Shown: one piece after another, positions 10,057 through 18,301 of the stretch
How the letters are laid out: each line of letters begins with the position of its first letter
How positions within the stretch are numbered: position 1 is the stretch's first letter
NCBI GenBank assembly: GCA_009781725.1
Contig: WQVF01000004.1
Location: 25,073-89,072, forward strand
Source: Defluviitaleaceae bacterium
GTDB lineage: Bacteria > Bacillota > Clostridia > Lachnospirales > WQUN01
Length of the DNA stretch: 64,000 bases
Direction of reading: 5' to 3'
Notes under the pieces: model-generated
What the model was told of the DNA's origin: nothing
The model's input: the letters and a program-made list of their open reading frames with translations, nothing else
The model's database searches: none
Position numbers and translations under genes: made by a program

Positions 10057-11187
10057 TTGATAAACGACCTGAGAATCCATTTGTCTATTATTATGTATAT
10101 GTTTGGCTGCATTTCTATCATGATATACAATGCGTTTGTTATTTATCGTAAAAAAAGCAGAAGCAAGGCTATGAAAAAAAATACAGCCAAGTTGATTAAG
10201 ACCATAAACCAGCAGCTTGCCGCCAATGCCACTATTTCCTCAAAAAATAGAAGACACTTAATAAAAAGATTAACCCATGTGGAAGAGCTAATAGCCTTTT
10301 CTAACGCGTTAAATTTCATAAAGCTTGAACATGGTAAGGATCTGTATATAAAATATATGGCTATATTAGTAAAAAGAAGAATATTTCTATCGCTAGCACA
10401 TGCTTACAGAAAAAAGAAAAACGAAGAGCGAGCATATTTTGCTCACTTTGTTTCCCAGCACCCATTAGTCGCAAAAAGTTCAGAAGGGATATGTAAAAAG
10501 ACTACAGATACGATGGTTTCATTTACAACAAATTCTGATATTTACTGTAGAGTAAATGTTTTAAAGGCACTTTGTAAGCTTGGGGACATGCAAGGATTAG
10601 TAAGTATTTTACAGTTTTATAGTGATAAACAGGCATTTATACATCACAAACTATTAGCAGAGGATTTATATTGTTTCGCAGGAGACAAAGAGATATTGGC
10701 TCTAAAATTATGGGAACAGCATAAATTGTGGAATGATAATATTGTGCTGGGGATAATTACATTTATAACAATGTTTTCGGACGGGTTTAAAACTGCTTTC
10801 TTATCTATGCTGCAAAGCCAATCAGTTAGTGCAGATATCCTCCTTGCGATTATTCGCTACTATAAAAAATATAACTTCAAACCAGCTCAGCCCATATTAA
10901 TTGAATACCTTAACCAAACCGAAAGCTATGAACTTGCTATGGAGGCCGCTTCAAGCTTGAGCGTGTATCCTGGGTCTGCAACCATACACGCGCTTAATGC
11001 TGCATTAGAAAGTGAAAATTGGTATGTGCGATACAACGCTGTGTCATCTCTTGTAGAGCTAGGAGCATACTCAGATAGCTTTTACAATAACGCGCAAAGC
11101 CGTGATAGCAATGTGCTACAAATGATTGATTATAAGTTAGACCACGCAAATGAAAAATATGTGACTGAGAGCGAGGTTATTGCATGA
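10057..11187 (+). CDS. Membrane-anchored HEAT-repeat-like protein
   Basis: The protein has 376 residues. One N-terminal membrane segment (about residues 8-27) is followed by a Lys-rich stretch and an all-helical region. The C-terminal part (for example TIHALNAALESENWYVRYNAVSSLVELG) looks like HEAT repeats. The start is a TTG, supported by GGAGG at 10045-10049, 7 bases upstream, and by placement 1 base after the previous stop. The stop overlaps the start of the glycosyltransferase gene by 4 bases, so the two are probably translationally coupled. HEAT or TPR scaffolds often accompany polysaccharide synthases. The function is not otherwise recognisable. Confidence 0.68.
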   Translation: MINDLRIHLSIIMYMFGCISIMIYNAFVIYRKKSRSKAMKKNTAKLIKTINQQLAANATISSKNRRHLIKRLTHVEELIAFSNALNFIKLEHGKDLYIKYMAILVKRRIFLSLAHAYRKKKNEERAYFAHFVSQHPLVAKSSEGICKKTTDTMVSFTTNSDIYCRVNVLKALCKLGDMQGLVSILQFYSDKQAFIHHKLLAEDLYCFAGDKEILALKLWEQHKLWNDNIVLGIITFITMFSDGFKTAFLSMLQSQSVSADILLAIIRYYKKYNFKPAQPILIEYLNQTESYELAMEAASSLSVYPGSATIHALNAALESENWYVRYNAVSSLVELGAYSDSFYNNAQSRDSNVLQMIDYKLDHANEKYVTESEVIA

Positions 11188-12569
11188 TAGGCGTTATGGA
11201 GCATATTGTATCATTTGCTAGTATCTTCTTCATAATCTACTTGCTGATCTACGCTACATTTACTTTTTTGGCAGTAGCTGTAGGGGCTTACAAACTGCGC
11301 AATCAAGACCGTATGCTGATGCTAAAAAATGAGCTTAAACATACATCAATACCTATATCAATTATAGTACCGGCATATAATGAATCAGCAGTTATTATTA
11401 AAAGTGTAAAATCCTTGTTGGCACTAGACTACCAACATTATGAAATTGTAGTGGTAGATGATTATTCTAGCGATAATACCTCGCAGCTACTCATAGACGA
11501 ACTTTGCATGAGGCCTTTCGACCGGCCGATTAATCGTGTACTAGAATGCAAGCCTCACATTTCAGTATACGAGCAAAAAATAGGCAACATTGACCTAACT
11601 CTTATACGCAAGCAAAACGGCGGCAAGAGCGATGCCTTAAACATGGGTATTAACGCTTGCCGTAACCCCTACTTTATTTGCATGGATGCAGATTCATTTT
11701 TGCAAAAAGATTCTTTAGAGAAAATCGTACAACCGATACTGGAAGACGACACAACAGTATCGGTTGGGGGCATGATACTTATATCTCAATGTGTGCAAAT
11801 AGAAGATGGAATGGCAGTAAGCTATAAGCTCCCTAACAACTTGTTAGTAAGTATGCAGGCAGTAGAATATGACCGTACATTTTTAGGCAGCCGTATTCTT
11901 TTTGACACCTTTAACGGCAACCTGATAATTTCCGGTGCTTTTGGGCTATTTATGAAGTCTTTGGTAGTTGCTGCCGGTGGCTATGACGTAGGCAGCCTAG
12001 GTGAAGACATGGAACTGGCTCTAAAGACCCATGTCTATTGTAGAAACAATAACATTAACTACCGTATGCGCTATGCTTCAAGTGCTGTATGCCTAACACA
12101 AGCACCATCACGCTTCAAAGATTTAATTGGTCAACGCAGGCGTTGGCATTTAGGAATGTTCCAAAGTATGCGTGCCCACTGGCAGATTTTTTTGAACCTT
12201 AGATTTGGCGTGGTAAGCTTTTTATCTTTCATGTATTATCTGCTATACGAACTTTTGTCGCCAATCGTGGAGATATTCGGTATTGTAGCTATAATTGCTG
12301 CATCGCATTTACACCTTCTAAATGTTAGGTTTATGGTTGTGTTTTTAATACTTTATGTGCTATATGGTGTTGTACTAAGTCTGTGTATCTACATGCAACA
12401 TATATATCAACAAAAGTTTAAACTCTCTATTTCTGACTTGTTAAAAGCTTTTATTGTGTGCTTGCTTGAATTTATATTTTTCCGCTATCTGTTGGTTTTT
12501 ACACGACTCCAAGCCTTTATTAGATATCGCAAAAACAAAAAGACATGGGGTACAATAAAGCGGGATTAA
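11184..12569 (+). CDS. Synthase-type family 2 glycosyltransferase
   Basis: This 461-residue membrane enzyme resembles hyaluronan, cellulose and PgaC-type processive synthases. One N-terminal membrane segment is followed by the GT-A domain: ISIIVPAYNES, VVVDDYSSDNT for nucleotide-sugar binding, CMDADS (DxD metal site), GEDMEL (the acceptor-side acid) and QRRRWHLG (the QxxRW motif of processive enzymes). Two or three membrane helices then form the exit channel. The presence of all four motifs suggests an active polymerase that synthesises and exports a glycan. The sugar cannot be told from sequence. It is the last gene of the operon and overlaps the preceding gene as ATGA. Confidence 0.85.
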   Translation: MIGVMEHIVSFASIFFIIYLLIYATFTFLAVAVGAYKLRNQDRMLMLKNELKHTSIPISIIVPAYNESAVIIKSVKSLLALDYQHYEIVVVDDYSSDNTSQLLIDELCMRPFDRPINRVLECKPHISVYEQKIGNIDLTLIRKQNGGKSDALNMGINACRNPYFICMDADSFLQKDSLEKIVQPILEDDTTVSVGGMILISQCVQIEDGMAVSYKLPNNLLVSMQAVEYDRTFLGSRILFDTFNGNLIISGAFGLFMKSLVVAAGGYDVGSLGEDMELALKTHVYCRNNNINYRMRYASSAVCLTQAPSRFKDLIGQRRRWHLGMFQSMRAHWQIFLNLRFGVVSFLSFMYYLLYELLSPIVEIFGIVAIIAASHLHLLNVRFMVVFLILYVLYGVVLSLCIYMQHIYQQKFKLSISDLLKAFIVCLLEFIFFRYLLVFTRLQAFIRYRKNKKTWGTIKRD

Positions 12570-12612
12570 CGGCTATTTATTATTTATGGAAGTACCCCCA
12601 TCTCTCTCCTAT

Positions 12613-12635
12613 GCCCAGACACACATGGGCTTTTT
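12613..12635 (+). terminator. Short terminator after GT2 gene
   Basis: GCCCA (12613-12617) pairs with TGGGC (12626-12630) and is followed by five T. The stem is short, so efficiency is uncertain. It falls 44 bases after the stop of the glycosyltransferase gene. Confidence 0.5.
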
Positions 12636-12679
12636 GTGGGGCCAGTTATAGTAGCCGTAAACATAAATAAAGACATGGC

Positions 12680-12717
12680 AAAAAAAATACTACCACCATC
12701 AAAAGACAGTGGTAGTA
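12680..12717 (-). terminator. Minus-strand terminator after the antitoxin-like gene
   Basis: TACTACCAC (12688-12696) and GTGGTAGTA (12709-12717) form a perfect 9-bp stem. On the minus strand it is followed by eight T (A run at 12680-12687). It therefore ends transcripts coming from the gene at 12873-13088. Confidence 0.75.
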
Positions 12718-12721
12718 TAAA

Positions 12722-12790
12722 AATCCGGAGATGAAAAGAACTTCACTATTATCCAGATATTAGCAGATGTACGGAAAAATTGAGTACATC
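12722..12790 (-). repeat. Degenerate copy of tRNA-Ser(GCT), possible att relic
   Basis: Three blocks match the intact tRNA-Ser at 18302-18389 in the same order and strand. AATCCGGAGATG at 12722-12733 matches 18298-18309 (the tRNA 3' end plus flank). TTAGCAG at 12760-12766 matches the anticodon loop at 18351-18357. TTGAGTACATC at 12780-12790 matches the 5' end at 18376-18386. The copy is about 20 bases shorter, mainly where the variable arm would be, and its stems no longer pair, so it is not a working tRNA. Part of it is repeated again at 14580. Confidence 0.5.
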
Positions 12791-12872
12791 ACTAATATTC
12801 TGATTAGACCTCCGTACAAAACATGCGTTTTATGTCGGGAATGCCTACTCTCTCCGACAATAACACATAGAG

Positions 12873-13088
12873 CTATACAGACACTTCTTGTTTTGTGTTG
12901 TTCCAGTATTCAGTTGCTTGACGATTAAGTTCACTTACTGTTATATCGCCCACGAGGTTATCCCTTCGCCACTCAGTGTAGTCGAATGGCTCCCTGAGTA
13001 CAAGCGCAATGAACCTTTCAGCCTCTACAACACCAAAAGTCTTTACCAGAACATCCATTGCTTTAGTTTTCAGTAATGTATCGGTCAT
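12873..13088 (-). CDS. Small antitoxin-like protein paired with PIN toxin remnant
   Basis: This is a 71-residue acidic, helical protein (MTDTLLKTKAMDVLVKTFG...). I recall similar small proteins next to PIN-domain genes of the IYLDMCCFNRPYDD type in clostridia. The start is the ATG at 13088, with AAAGGAG 6 bases upstream; a longer reading from 13112 ignores this site. Its ATG overlaps the final TGA of the degenerate PIN frame by 4 bases, the usual coupling in toxin-antitoxin operons. The gene appears intact although its partner is broken. The antitoxin role is inferred from context. Confidence 0.6.
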   Translation of the reverse strand: MTDTLLKTKAMDVLVKTFGVVEAERFIALVLREPFDYTEWRRDNLVGDITVSELNRQATEYWNNTKQEVSV

Positions 13089-13523
13089 GGCGAACTCCTT
13101 TCTTTCAACCATTGATTGAGGAAAATTACTGGGTCGGTTATCTTTACGTCATTGATGGGCTTGTTTTGCACCTTACTATCAACGGTCAGAAAATAATCAC
13201 AGTTTGAGTATGCAGCACAGGCTCGTAAGCCTTCAAACCTTTGCTTTGTAACTTGTTTGCTATTGCTTCATTGAAGGGCTAGGGTGGACTATATCTACAG
13301 CGAACGGTCTGAAAGCAAGGATTGTATTTCGTTTCTCTGCAAAAGGATTCTTGGAATTTTCAAAATCCAACACATAAGACCAAACAAAATCAATCTGCCT
13401 GTCTACGATAAACGACTGCACCATTAACTTGGCTACAGCCTCGAACTGTATACGCTGTTGTGTCTGGTCATCGTATGGGCGATTGAAACAGCACATATCA
13501 AGGTAAATCTTTGGTTTATCCAT
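13085..13523 (-). pseudogene. Degenerate PIN-domain toxin gene
   Basis: The first part reads MDKPKIYLDMCCFNRPYDDQ, with the first PIN aspartate (LDMC), from an ATG with GGAGG upstream. It hits a stop at 13260. A second frame then continues with NEAIANKLQSKGLKAYE. A third frame continues CAAYSNCDYFLTVDSK...NKPINDVKITDPVIFLNQWL to a TGA at 13085. The fragments line up with one PIN domain of about 145 residues. The first shift is near 13265-13275. The second, near 13219-13224, appears to be a small deletion that removes the conserved (D)ALH segment carrying a catalytic acid. The toxin is almost certainly inactive unless these are assembly errors. Confidence 0.75.
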
Positions 13524-13653
13524 CGCCTCGCCTCCTAATACCTAATATCCATGTGCCATGCAAGAATGGTTAAAATCTTTACATGCGATATTGCTTCCGC
13601 GAGGTTATGCTGACACGCGCAAGATTAATACAAGTTTATTATTGTATTAGTTT

Positions 13654-14166
13654 TTAATTGGTTATATGCCATTTTGAGGATTCATACTGTATTTGGATTT
13701 CACCTTTTATGTCCAACTCGCTAATCGTCTTGTTCAGTTGCTTCAATCCATTAGACATTTCTTTTAGTTCCTCAGATGAAAAACTTAAATTAACCTTAAC
13801 ATTTGTAGCCTCTTCATGCTTAACGTCAAGCGTACAGACTACAGGTACATTGTTCAGTTGATGCTTGCGGCTTAGAAGGATAGAAGGTATTTTACTTGAA
13901 ATATATTTCATTAAATCATATATTGCATTTACTAAAACACCTATGAGAATTTTGTTTGAAGCGGTTTCATAGATAACAATTGACGATAAAATAGATATCT
14001 GTCCGAGGTCAAGACAAGCGGGGCTACTGCAAATGCTAAATTTTGCGCTGTGACAATATAAGGAAAGATAGTCATCTTCGTTTATGGTTATTACATCTTG
14101 AAACGCTGATGCGTCATAATGCTTCACGTCAACAAGAACTTCTATATTATGCGCGAAATAGTTCAT
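13654..14166 (-). CDS. Hypothetical protein, accessory block
   Basis: The protein has 170 residues, begins MNYFAHNIEVLVDVKHYD, and has GGAG 9 bases before the ATG. I do not recognise a family. There is no signal peptide; a moderately hydrophobic helix lies around residues 70-85. The C-terminal third is rich in Glu, Lys and Ser and alternates beta-like and helical stretches (VNLSFSSEELKEMSNGLKQLNKTISELDIKGEIQIQYESS). It stands alone between the PIN module and a 667-base gene-poor gap. No shared operon with its neighbours is evident. Confidence 0.55.
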   Translation of the reverse strand: MNYFAHNIEVLVDVKHYDASAFQDVITINEDDYLSLYCHSAKFSICSSPACLDLGQISILSSIVIYETASNKILIGVLVNAIYDLMKYISSKIPSILLSRKHQLNNVPVVCTLDVKHEEATNVKVNLSFSSEELKEMSNGLKQLNKTISELDIKGEIQIQYESSKWHITN

Positions 14167-14516
14167 TTATAATTTCTCCTTCATAACCATCATAATTATT
14201 GGGCAATAACAGTATCATCTTCAAGTGATGTCTTACAAGTTATGTTTTATCGTTTACAGGACAACAAAGTTAATGTAATTCTACACTACATTGTATAATC
14301 CTTCAACACAATTCGCAGCATCAACATGGCATCGGAACCTCTCAACCAATTAAACATCGCAGGAATTTGCGCGTGGCTATTGATGTGTACACACATAACT
14401 CCTTATCGATGAAGCACAGTTTAAAAAAGAGTTGAAAGAGTGTAGTGCGTCAAGATGAATTTAACGAGGTGGGTTAAAACAATACTCAAATAGTACCCCA
14501 TATTATTAAAGCTATA

Positions 14517-14563
14517 GAAAAGCCCATGACAATCAAGCATAACCTTGATATCATGAGCTTTTC
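14517..14563. terminator. Bidirectional terminator-like hairpin
   Basis: AGAAAAGC, one bulged base and CATGA pair with TCATGAGCTTTTCT. The T-rich arms on both strands allow termination in either direction. It lies just before the repeat at 14580, as another hairpin lies just before the related repeat at 12722. The rest of the gap 14167-14833 contains no gene I can support. Confidence 0.4.
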
Positions 14564-14579
14564 TTCCACTATCTTCTAA

Positions 14580-14660
14580 CGGAGATGAAGAGAACTTCAC
14601 TAGTATTCATACCAGAACCCTATAAAACAGACGTGTCTGGGATGCCTTGTTTCTCTGCCT
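14580..14660. repeat. Second, partial copy of the 12722 repeat
   Basis: CGGAGATGAA-G-AGAACTTCACTA at 14580-14602 matches 12726-12748 with one difference, and similarity continues for several bases. A further block, TATAAAAC...TGTCTGGGATGCCT...TCTC, resembles 12813-12855. The tRNA-like middle of the first copy is absent here. Immediately after (14650-14691) is a 16-bp hairpin with one mismatch, TTTCTCTGCCTGCTTC/GAAGCAGACAGAGAAA. Confidence 0.5.
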
Positions 14661-14833
14661 GCTTCTGCGGAGCACGAAGCAGACAGAGAAAAATAATGTA
14701 ATTGTGGGTAAAATTAGGGGTGGTGAGAGGCAGTATCTGCCGATTGCCAGTCCCGGAAGCATAGTGCTTTGAGGCTTTCACAAGGCGGAGATGCTAGCAT
14801 TGCACAACTATTTCTAGAATCCTATACGCAAGT

Positions 14834-16087
14834 TCAGCCTTTTTCCTTCAATGCAGTAATTATCTTGAGCAGGTTGTCGATGGTTATATTCCCGCAAAGC
14901 ATACCCTCTTGCTGCTCATTAGCGCTACCATCAGCGGGGTTGATATTCCCAAATAAGCGCATTGTAATTGCTTGTTTCAATCTATCCTGTTCTGTTTTTT
15001 CTAGCGAGCTAACAAACGGATCAAATGTGGCAAGTTCTAACGCTATCCTTCGAGAATACCGTTCTGTCTGCTCATATTTTGCAACTTTTTGATATGCATA
15101 AATAGATATCGATGCCCCCGCCGTAGTAACTAATACCTTGGAAACTATAGTAGTCCAGTGAAAATCAACATTCATTGAAACGATGAACACAACTATAGTA
15201 AAGCATGCGACCGCAATCATAGAGCCAACCGCCAGCTTGTTCCACTTCGCAATACTTTCTTGCGCTTTTACTGCAGCTTTATTGTAGTCATGTGTAAATG
15301 AATCTCGACTCACAATTCCAAGTATTTCCTCGCCTCGCTTTTCCATCTTTTCATATCTTGCCAGAAAATGCTCATGTCTTGAATCTATGCTTTTGCTTAA
15401 TGCGGCAACTTGTTCATTTGCGCTGGCAATTATTGGGACCATTTTTTCATTGGTATCAGAAAGCACGTCAGTAAACCGTGTTTTATACGTGTCCAGTACA
15501 TCATCAATCTCAACCTTGAGTTCCTGCTTTTTTTTATCGGCCAATTCAATGGTTTTGTCAACTGCAGTAATTTTTTCATCGCTAAGCTGTAATACCTTGT
15601 AATAATCTGCTTTAAGCTGAGCAACAGTATCGGTTGCAACAGCCAGTTCGCGCTTAAAATCCGTTACAACAGCGTTAATTAATGAAGTATGGCCCTCTAT
15701 CGCTTTTGCGTGCCCCCTTACAGATTGCCCAGACTTAATTAAGTTCATTTTTGCTGTATTTTCTAGTATCGCATCTAAAGCCGCAACTGCCGTTTCCATT
15801 CTGTTCTTTCGTACGTGAGCCTGCTGAGCCTTAAAATTAGTTAGACTGCTGTTAATTTGGTTTACTCCACGTTCTGCAGCTGTAAGCCAAGAAGTAGAAA
15901 TCAAGTTTGCATCCGTTGATTTTATCGATTGCTCCAAGTTTTCTAAGACCAAACTCAGTCGGAGTGTACAGTCCCTGTAGTCTTCAGATAAATCTTCGAT
16001 AGAAAGAACATCAGCAATGGTGTCCTTTGCTTGGAGCACATGAGTATGTAACGTGTGGTTTCCTATTGATTTCAGATGAGAAGTCAC
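14834..16087 (-). CDS. Coiled-coil protein with two membrane segments, unknown function
   Basis: This 417-residue protein is unlike any family I can name. The first 270 residues are nearly all helical with long coiled-coil character (for example DEKITAVDKTIELADKKKQELKVEIDDVLDTY). Two adjacent hydrophobic segments follow at about residues 290-335 (AVGSMIAVACFTIVVFIVS and VSKVLVTTAGASISIYAY), then a soluble helical tail of about 80 residues. The start is a GTG with GGAGGG 7 bases upstream. It lies 92 bases downstream of the HD hydrolase gene on the same strand. The shape, a long cytoplasmic coiled coil attached to a membrane hairpin, recalls membrane effectors of defence systems, but that is inference only. 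Confidence 0.6.
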   Translation of the reverse strand: MTSHLKSIGNHTLHTHVLQAKDTIADVLSIEDLSEDYRDCTLRLSLVLENLEQSIKSTDANLISTSWLTAAERGVNQINSSLTNFKAQQAHVRKNRMETAVAALDAILENTAKMNLIKSGQSVRGHAKAIEGHTSLINAVVTDFKRELAVATDTVAQLKADYYKVLQLSDEKITAVDKTIELADKKKQELKVEIDDVLDTYKTRFTDVLSDTNEKMVPIIASANEQVAALSKSIDSRHEHFLARYEKMEKRGEEILGIVSRDSFTHDYNKAAVKAQESIAKWNKLAVGSMIAVACFTIVVFIVSMNVDFHWTTIVSKVLVTTAGASISIYAYQKVAKYEQTERYSRRIALELATFDPFVSSLEKTEQDRLKQAITMRLFGNINPADGSANEQQEGMLCGNITIDNLLKIITALKEKG

Positions 16088-16179
16088 GCGCTAACCCTCC
16101 AAATAATAGCAACATCTAGTTTGTACAGAAGACAAGGCAACGACCCACATTCCAATCCTATAAACATCGTTTCTTGTAC

Positions 16180-17844
16180 TTATGTGGAGCGGTGTATGCC
16201 ACCGTCATGTCCTCGCTTGAATCGATTGCGGTACTCTAACTCGAATTTACTGGGCTTTAATTTATCCCAGCAGTGCTTGTTACATGTACCATCGCATTGC
16301 TTGTCGCACTGTTTATAGTATACAAAGAAACCCCTGTCTATATCGTTACCACGGGCATTATACTCCCCAATTACCTTCTCAATAGACTCATAATGACCGT
16401 CGTACAGCAGATAGACATCTCGGCGGCTTATAGTTTTCGCAAACTGGGAACTAGAGTACGCAATAAAAAGCACTTCTTTCGCATCATCACCGTCAAAATC
16501 AAGCCCAATATCGCGAAAAAAGCGTTTATATGCAACCTTATCGGTGTCCTTACAGCCGGATATATATGCATCAAAATTTGATTTGTTTACGCATTCTAGC
16601 CTATAGGGCGCAACCCCTGTTGAACTGATAAATGGAGCAAACTTATTGGAAAAATCATCTGCGTCATGGCCGCCAACTGTAGCAATATACTCTGAATGTG
16701 TTTTCCATATTGCCTTTTTACGCAAGTTCCTGTCAAAGTACTCGTGTATTTCAGTTATGTTATACGGGGCATCCATATGCTCCTTTAGCATACAAATTAT
16801 GTCATCATCGCCAAGATATCTAAACGTGCGCGGGCCACGCTTTGTATCAACAACCGAACCCACTTTGGTTAGCGACTCAAAACAAAAAACATCTTCTGCA
16901 TTAATGTTTAGCTCGCTCAACACCTTTGATATGGCAGTTTGCAATAATGCGGTTTCATAAACCACGGCGTTATGTGACATAATCCAACGCACGGCATTGC
17001 CCCGTGCCGTGAAAACGTTTTCAATCACACTTTGAGCAGAGTGCTTGTACATTGGCAGTATAATGTTGTCACCCCGCCGACGAGCAAAAACAAATGAAGC
17101 CAATAAACGGGGAAGATCCATTTCTACATTGCAAAACCCGCTTATCATGGAGTCGCGGACTATATAGTCAAGCTTGTCTACATCAATCAGTTCCGAGTTA
17201 AGAAGCTGAATAAGTGCGTTTTTTATCTGCCTTTCATCGTCATCGTTCGCTTTGATTGCAGCATAGGGGCACCCCAAAATTGCCCTAATAATAAAATCCA
17301 GTGCCTCATTCGTAGGGATAATATCATTTGTAAGCCGCAGTTCATCACGACAACTGACAATCATCAGCGCACTCATGAGTTCGTGAGGTTTGGCCTTTAC
17401 ACCAACATCATAATCCTCAAAAAATTCCTCAAATACCCTTAACGTCTTACCGTTGCCTAGTGCCGACTTCAACTTGGCATAAAGATTCTTTTCATAAAAT
17501 TCTTCGCAGGTATGTGAAAAAGGCGCATGCCCAACATCGTGGAGCAAACATGCCGCCAGGAAAGGGACGCGCCAACTTTTTAGTATGGCACTAAACTTTT
17601 CTTGGTCATGGTCACATGTAATTTTTGAGTTTTTGTGTACAGAAGAAAACACCATGGTACCCAAGTGATATACACCAATCGAATGAATGAACCTGTCATG
17701 GCTTGCCGATGGATATAGTACCCTGTACGACGTCTGCTGTATCCTCTTTAGGCGCTGAAAAGCCGCAGTGTTAATTATTTTAACAAAGGGTTCTTCGATA
17801 TTAATGTATCCATGCACAGAATCTTTGAGTAACTTGTCGCCCAT
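16180..17844 (-). CDS. HD-domain phosphohydrolase (COG1078, dNTPase-like)
   Basis: The protein has 554 residues. The metal-binding set of the HD superfamily is visible: His54 in RFIHSIGVYH, His102-Asp103 in LHDVGHAPFSH, and an Asp in DVDKLDYIVRD near residues 221-231. The arrangement matches COG1078 proteins, relatives of dGTP triphosphohydrolases. The region after residue 300 is longer than in typical members. Near the C-terminus is a C-x3-C-x3-C-x3-C cluster at residues 513-525 that could bind metal. The ribosome binding site AGGAGGG lies just before the ATG. It follows a 122-residue gene after 13 bases and precedes the coiled-coil membrane gene. The likely role is nucleotide hydrolysis; the substrate is unknown. 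Confidence 0.78.
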   Translation of the reverse strand: MGDKLLKDSVHGYINIEEPFVKIINTAAFQRLKRIQQTSYRVLYPSASHDRFIHSIGVYHLGTMVFSSVHKNSKITCDHDQEKFSAILKSWRVPFLAACLLHDVGHAPFSHTCEEFYEKNLYAKLKSALGNGKTLRVFEEFFEDYDVGVKAKPHELMSALMIVSCRDELRLTNDIIPTNEALDFIIRAILGCPYAAIKANDDDERQIKNALIQLLNSELIDVDKLDYIVRDSMISGFCNVEMDLPRLLASFVFARRRGDNIILPMYKHSAQSVIENVFTARGNAVRWIMSHNAVVYETALLQTAISKVLSELNINAEDVFCFESLTKVGSVVDTKRGPRTFRYLGDDDIICMLKEHMDAPYNITEIHEYFDRNLRKKAIWKTHSEYIATVGGHDADDFSNKFAPFISSTGVAPYRLECVNKSNFDAYISGCKDTDKVAYKRFFRDIGLDFDGDDAKEVLFIAYSSSQFAKTISRRDVYLLYDGHYESIEKVIGEYNARGNDIDRGFFVYYKQCDKQCDGTCNKHCWDKLKPSKFELEYRNRFKRGHDGGIHRST

Positions 17845-17857
17845 AATCCCTCCTGTG

Positions 17858-18226
17858 TTAGGCTTGGACTTGTTGCTCTAAGGCCAATGTATCCATTTCC
17901 TGTTGTAGCCATTTGGGTGCCATGTTTCGATAATATATGGTGAGCTTATTGATAAGCGAATCACGCATACCGTCGTCACTGTTTACGCTCAAACTGCGGA
18001 ATCTTCGGCACGGGTCTGTGGCATGCAGAATAAGGTATGGGGCAAGGCTGTAAGCCTCCTCCAAAATATCAGATGTAGTAATATCTGGAAGGTGTCGGCT
18101 CGGCGGGAATCTGCGATTTAGCCTGTCTCTGTATTCGAGAAAATCATGTAGCTGAATTTCGTCTTTTTCAGCTTGAACCGCGTGAAGCATCGCGTTGCCA
18201 ATTACAAACCTTGCTGCAGAAATCAT
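17858..18226 (-). CDS. Hypothetical protein upstream of HD hydrolase
   Basis: The protein has 122 residues, is helical and charged, and begins MISAARFVIGNAMLHAVQ, with GGAGG 7 bases before the ATG. I do not recognise it. There is no membrane segment or clear catalytic motif. It is the first gene of the three-gene minus-strand set (122-aa, HD hydrolase, coiled-coil membrane protein) and begins 30 bases downstream of the tRNA-Ser terminator. It may be a small regulator or partner of the HD enzyme. Confidence 0.55.
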   Translation of the reverse strand: MISAARFVIGNAMLHAVQAEKDEIQLHDFLEYRDRLNRRFPPSRHLPDITTSDILEEAYSLAPYLILHATDPCRRFRSLSVNSDDGMRDSLINKLTIYYRNMAPKWLQQEMDTLALEQQVQA

Positions 18227-18255
18227 ATATACCTCCGAATGTAAAGTTTAATAGT

Positions 18256-18290
18256 AAAAAAGGCTCTGTTAATACATATGCCAGAGCCTT
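18256..18290 (-). terminator. Terminator of tRNA-Ser transcript
   Basis: AAGGCTCTG (18260-18268) pairs with CAGAGCCTT (18282-18290). On the minus strand the stem is followed by a T run (A run at 18256-18261). It lies 12 bases downstream of the tRNA 3' end. Confidence 0.8.
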
Positions 18291-18301
18291 CTTTGTTAAT
18301 C

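Noticed and set aside
12722..12790. Considered as a functional second tRNA-Ser.
   Set aside because: The acceptor and anticodon stems no longer pair and the variable arm is missing.
14167..14833. Gap searched for a missed gene or integrase remnant.
   Set aside because: All frames are short and broken and no integrase motif was seen; only hairpins and the partial repeat remain.
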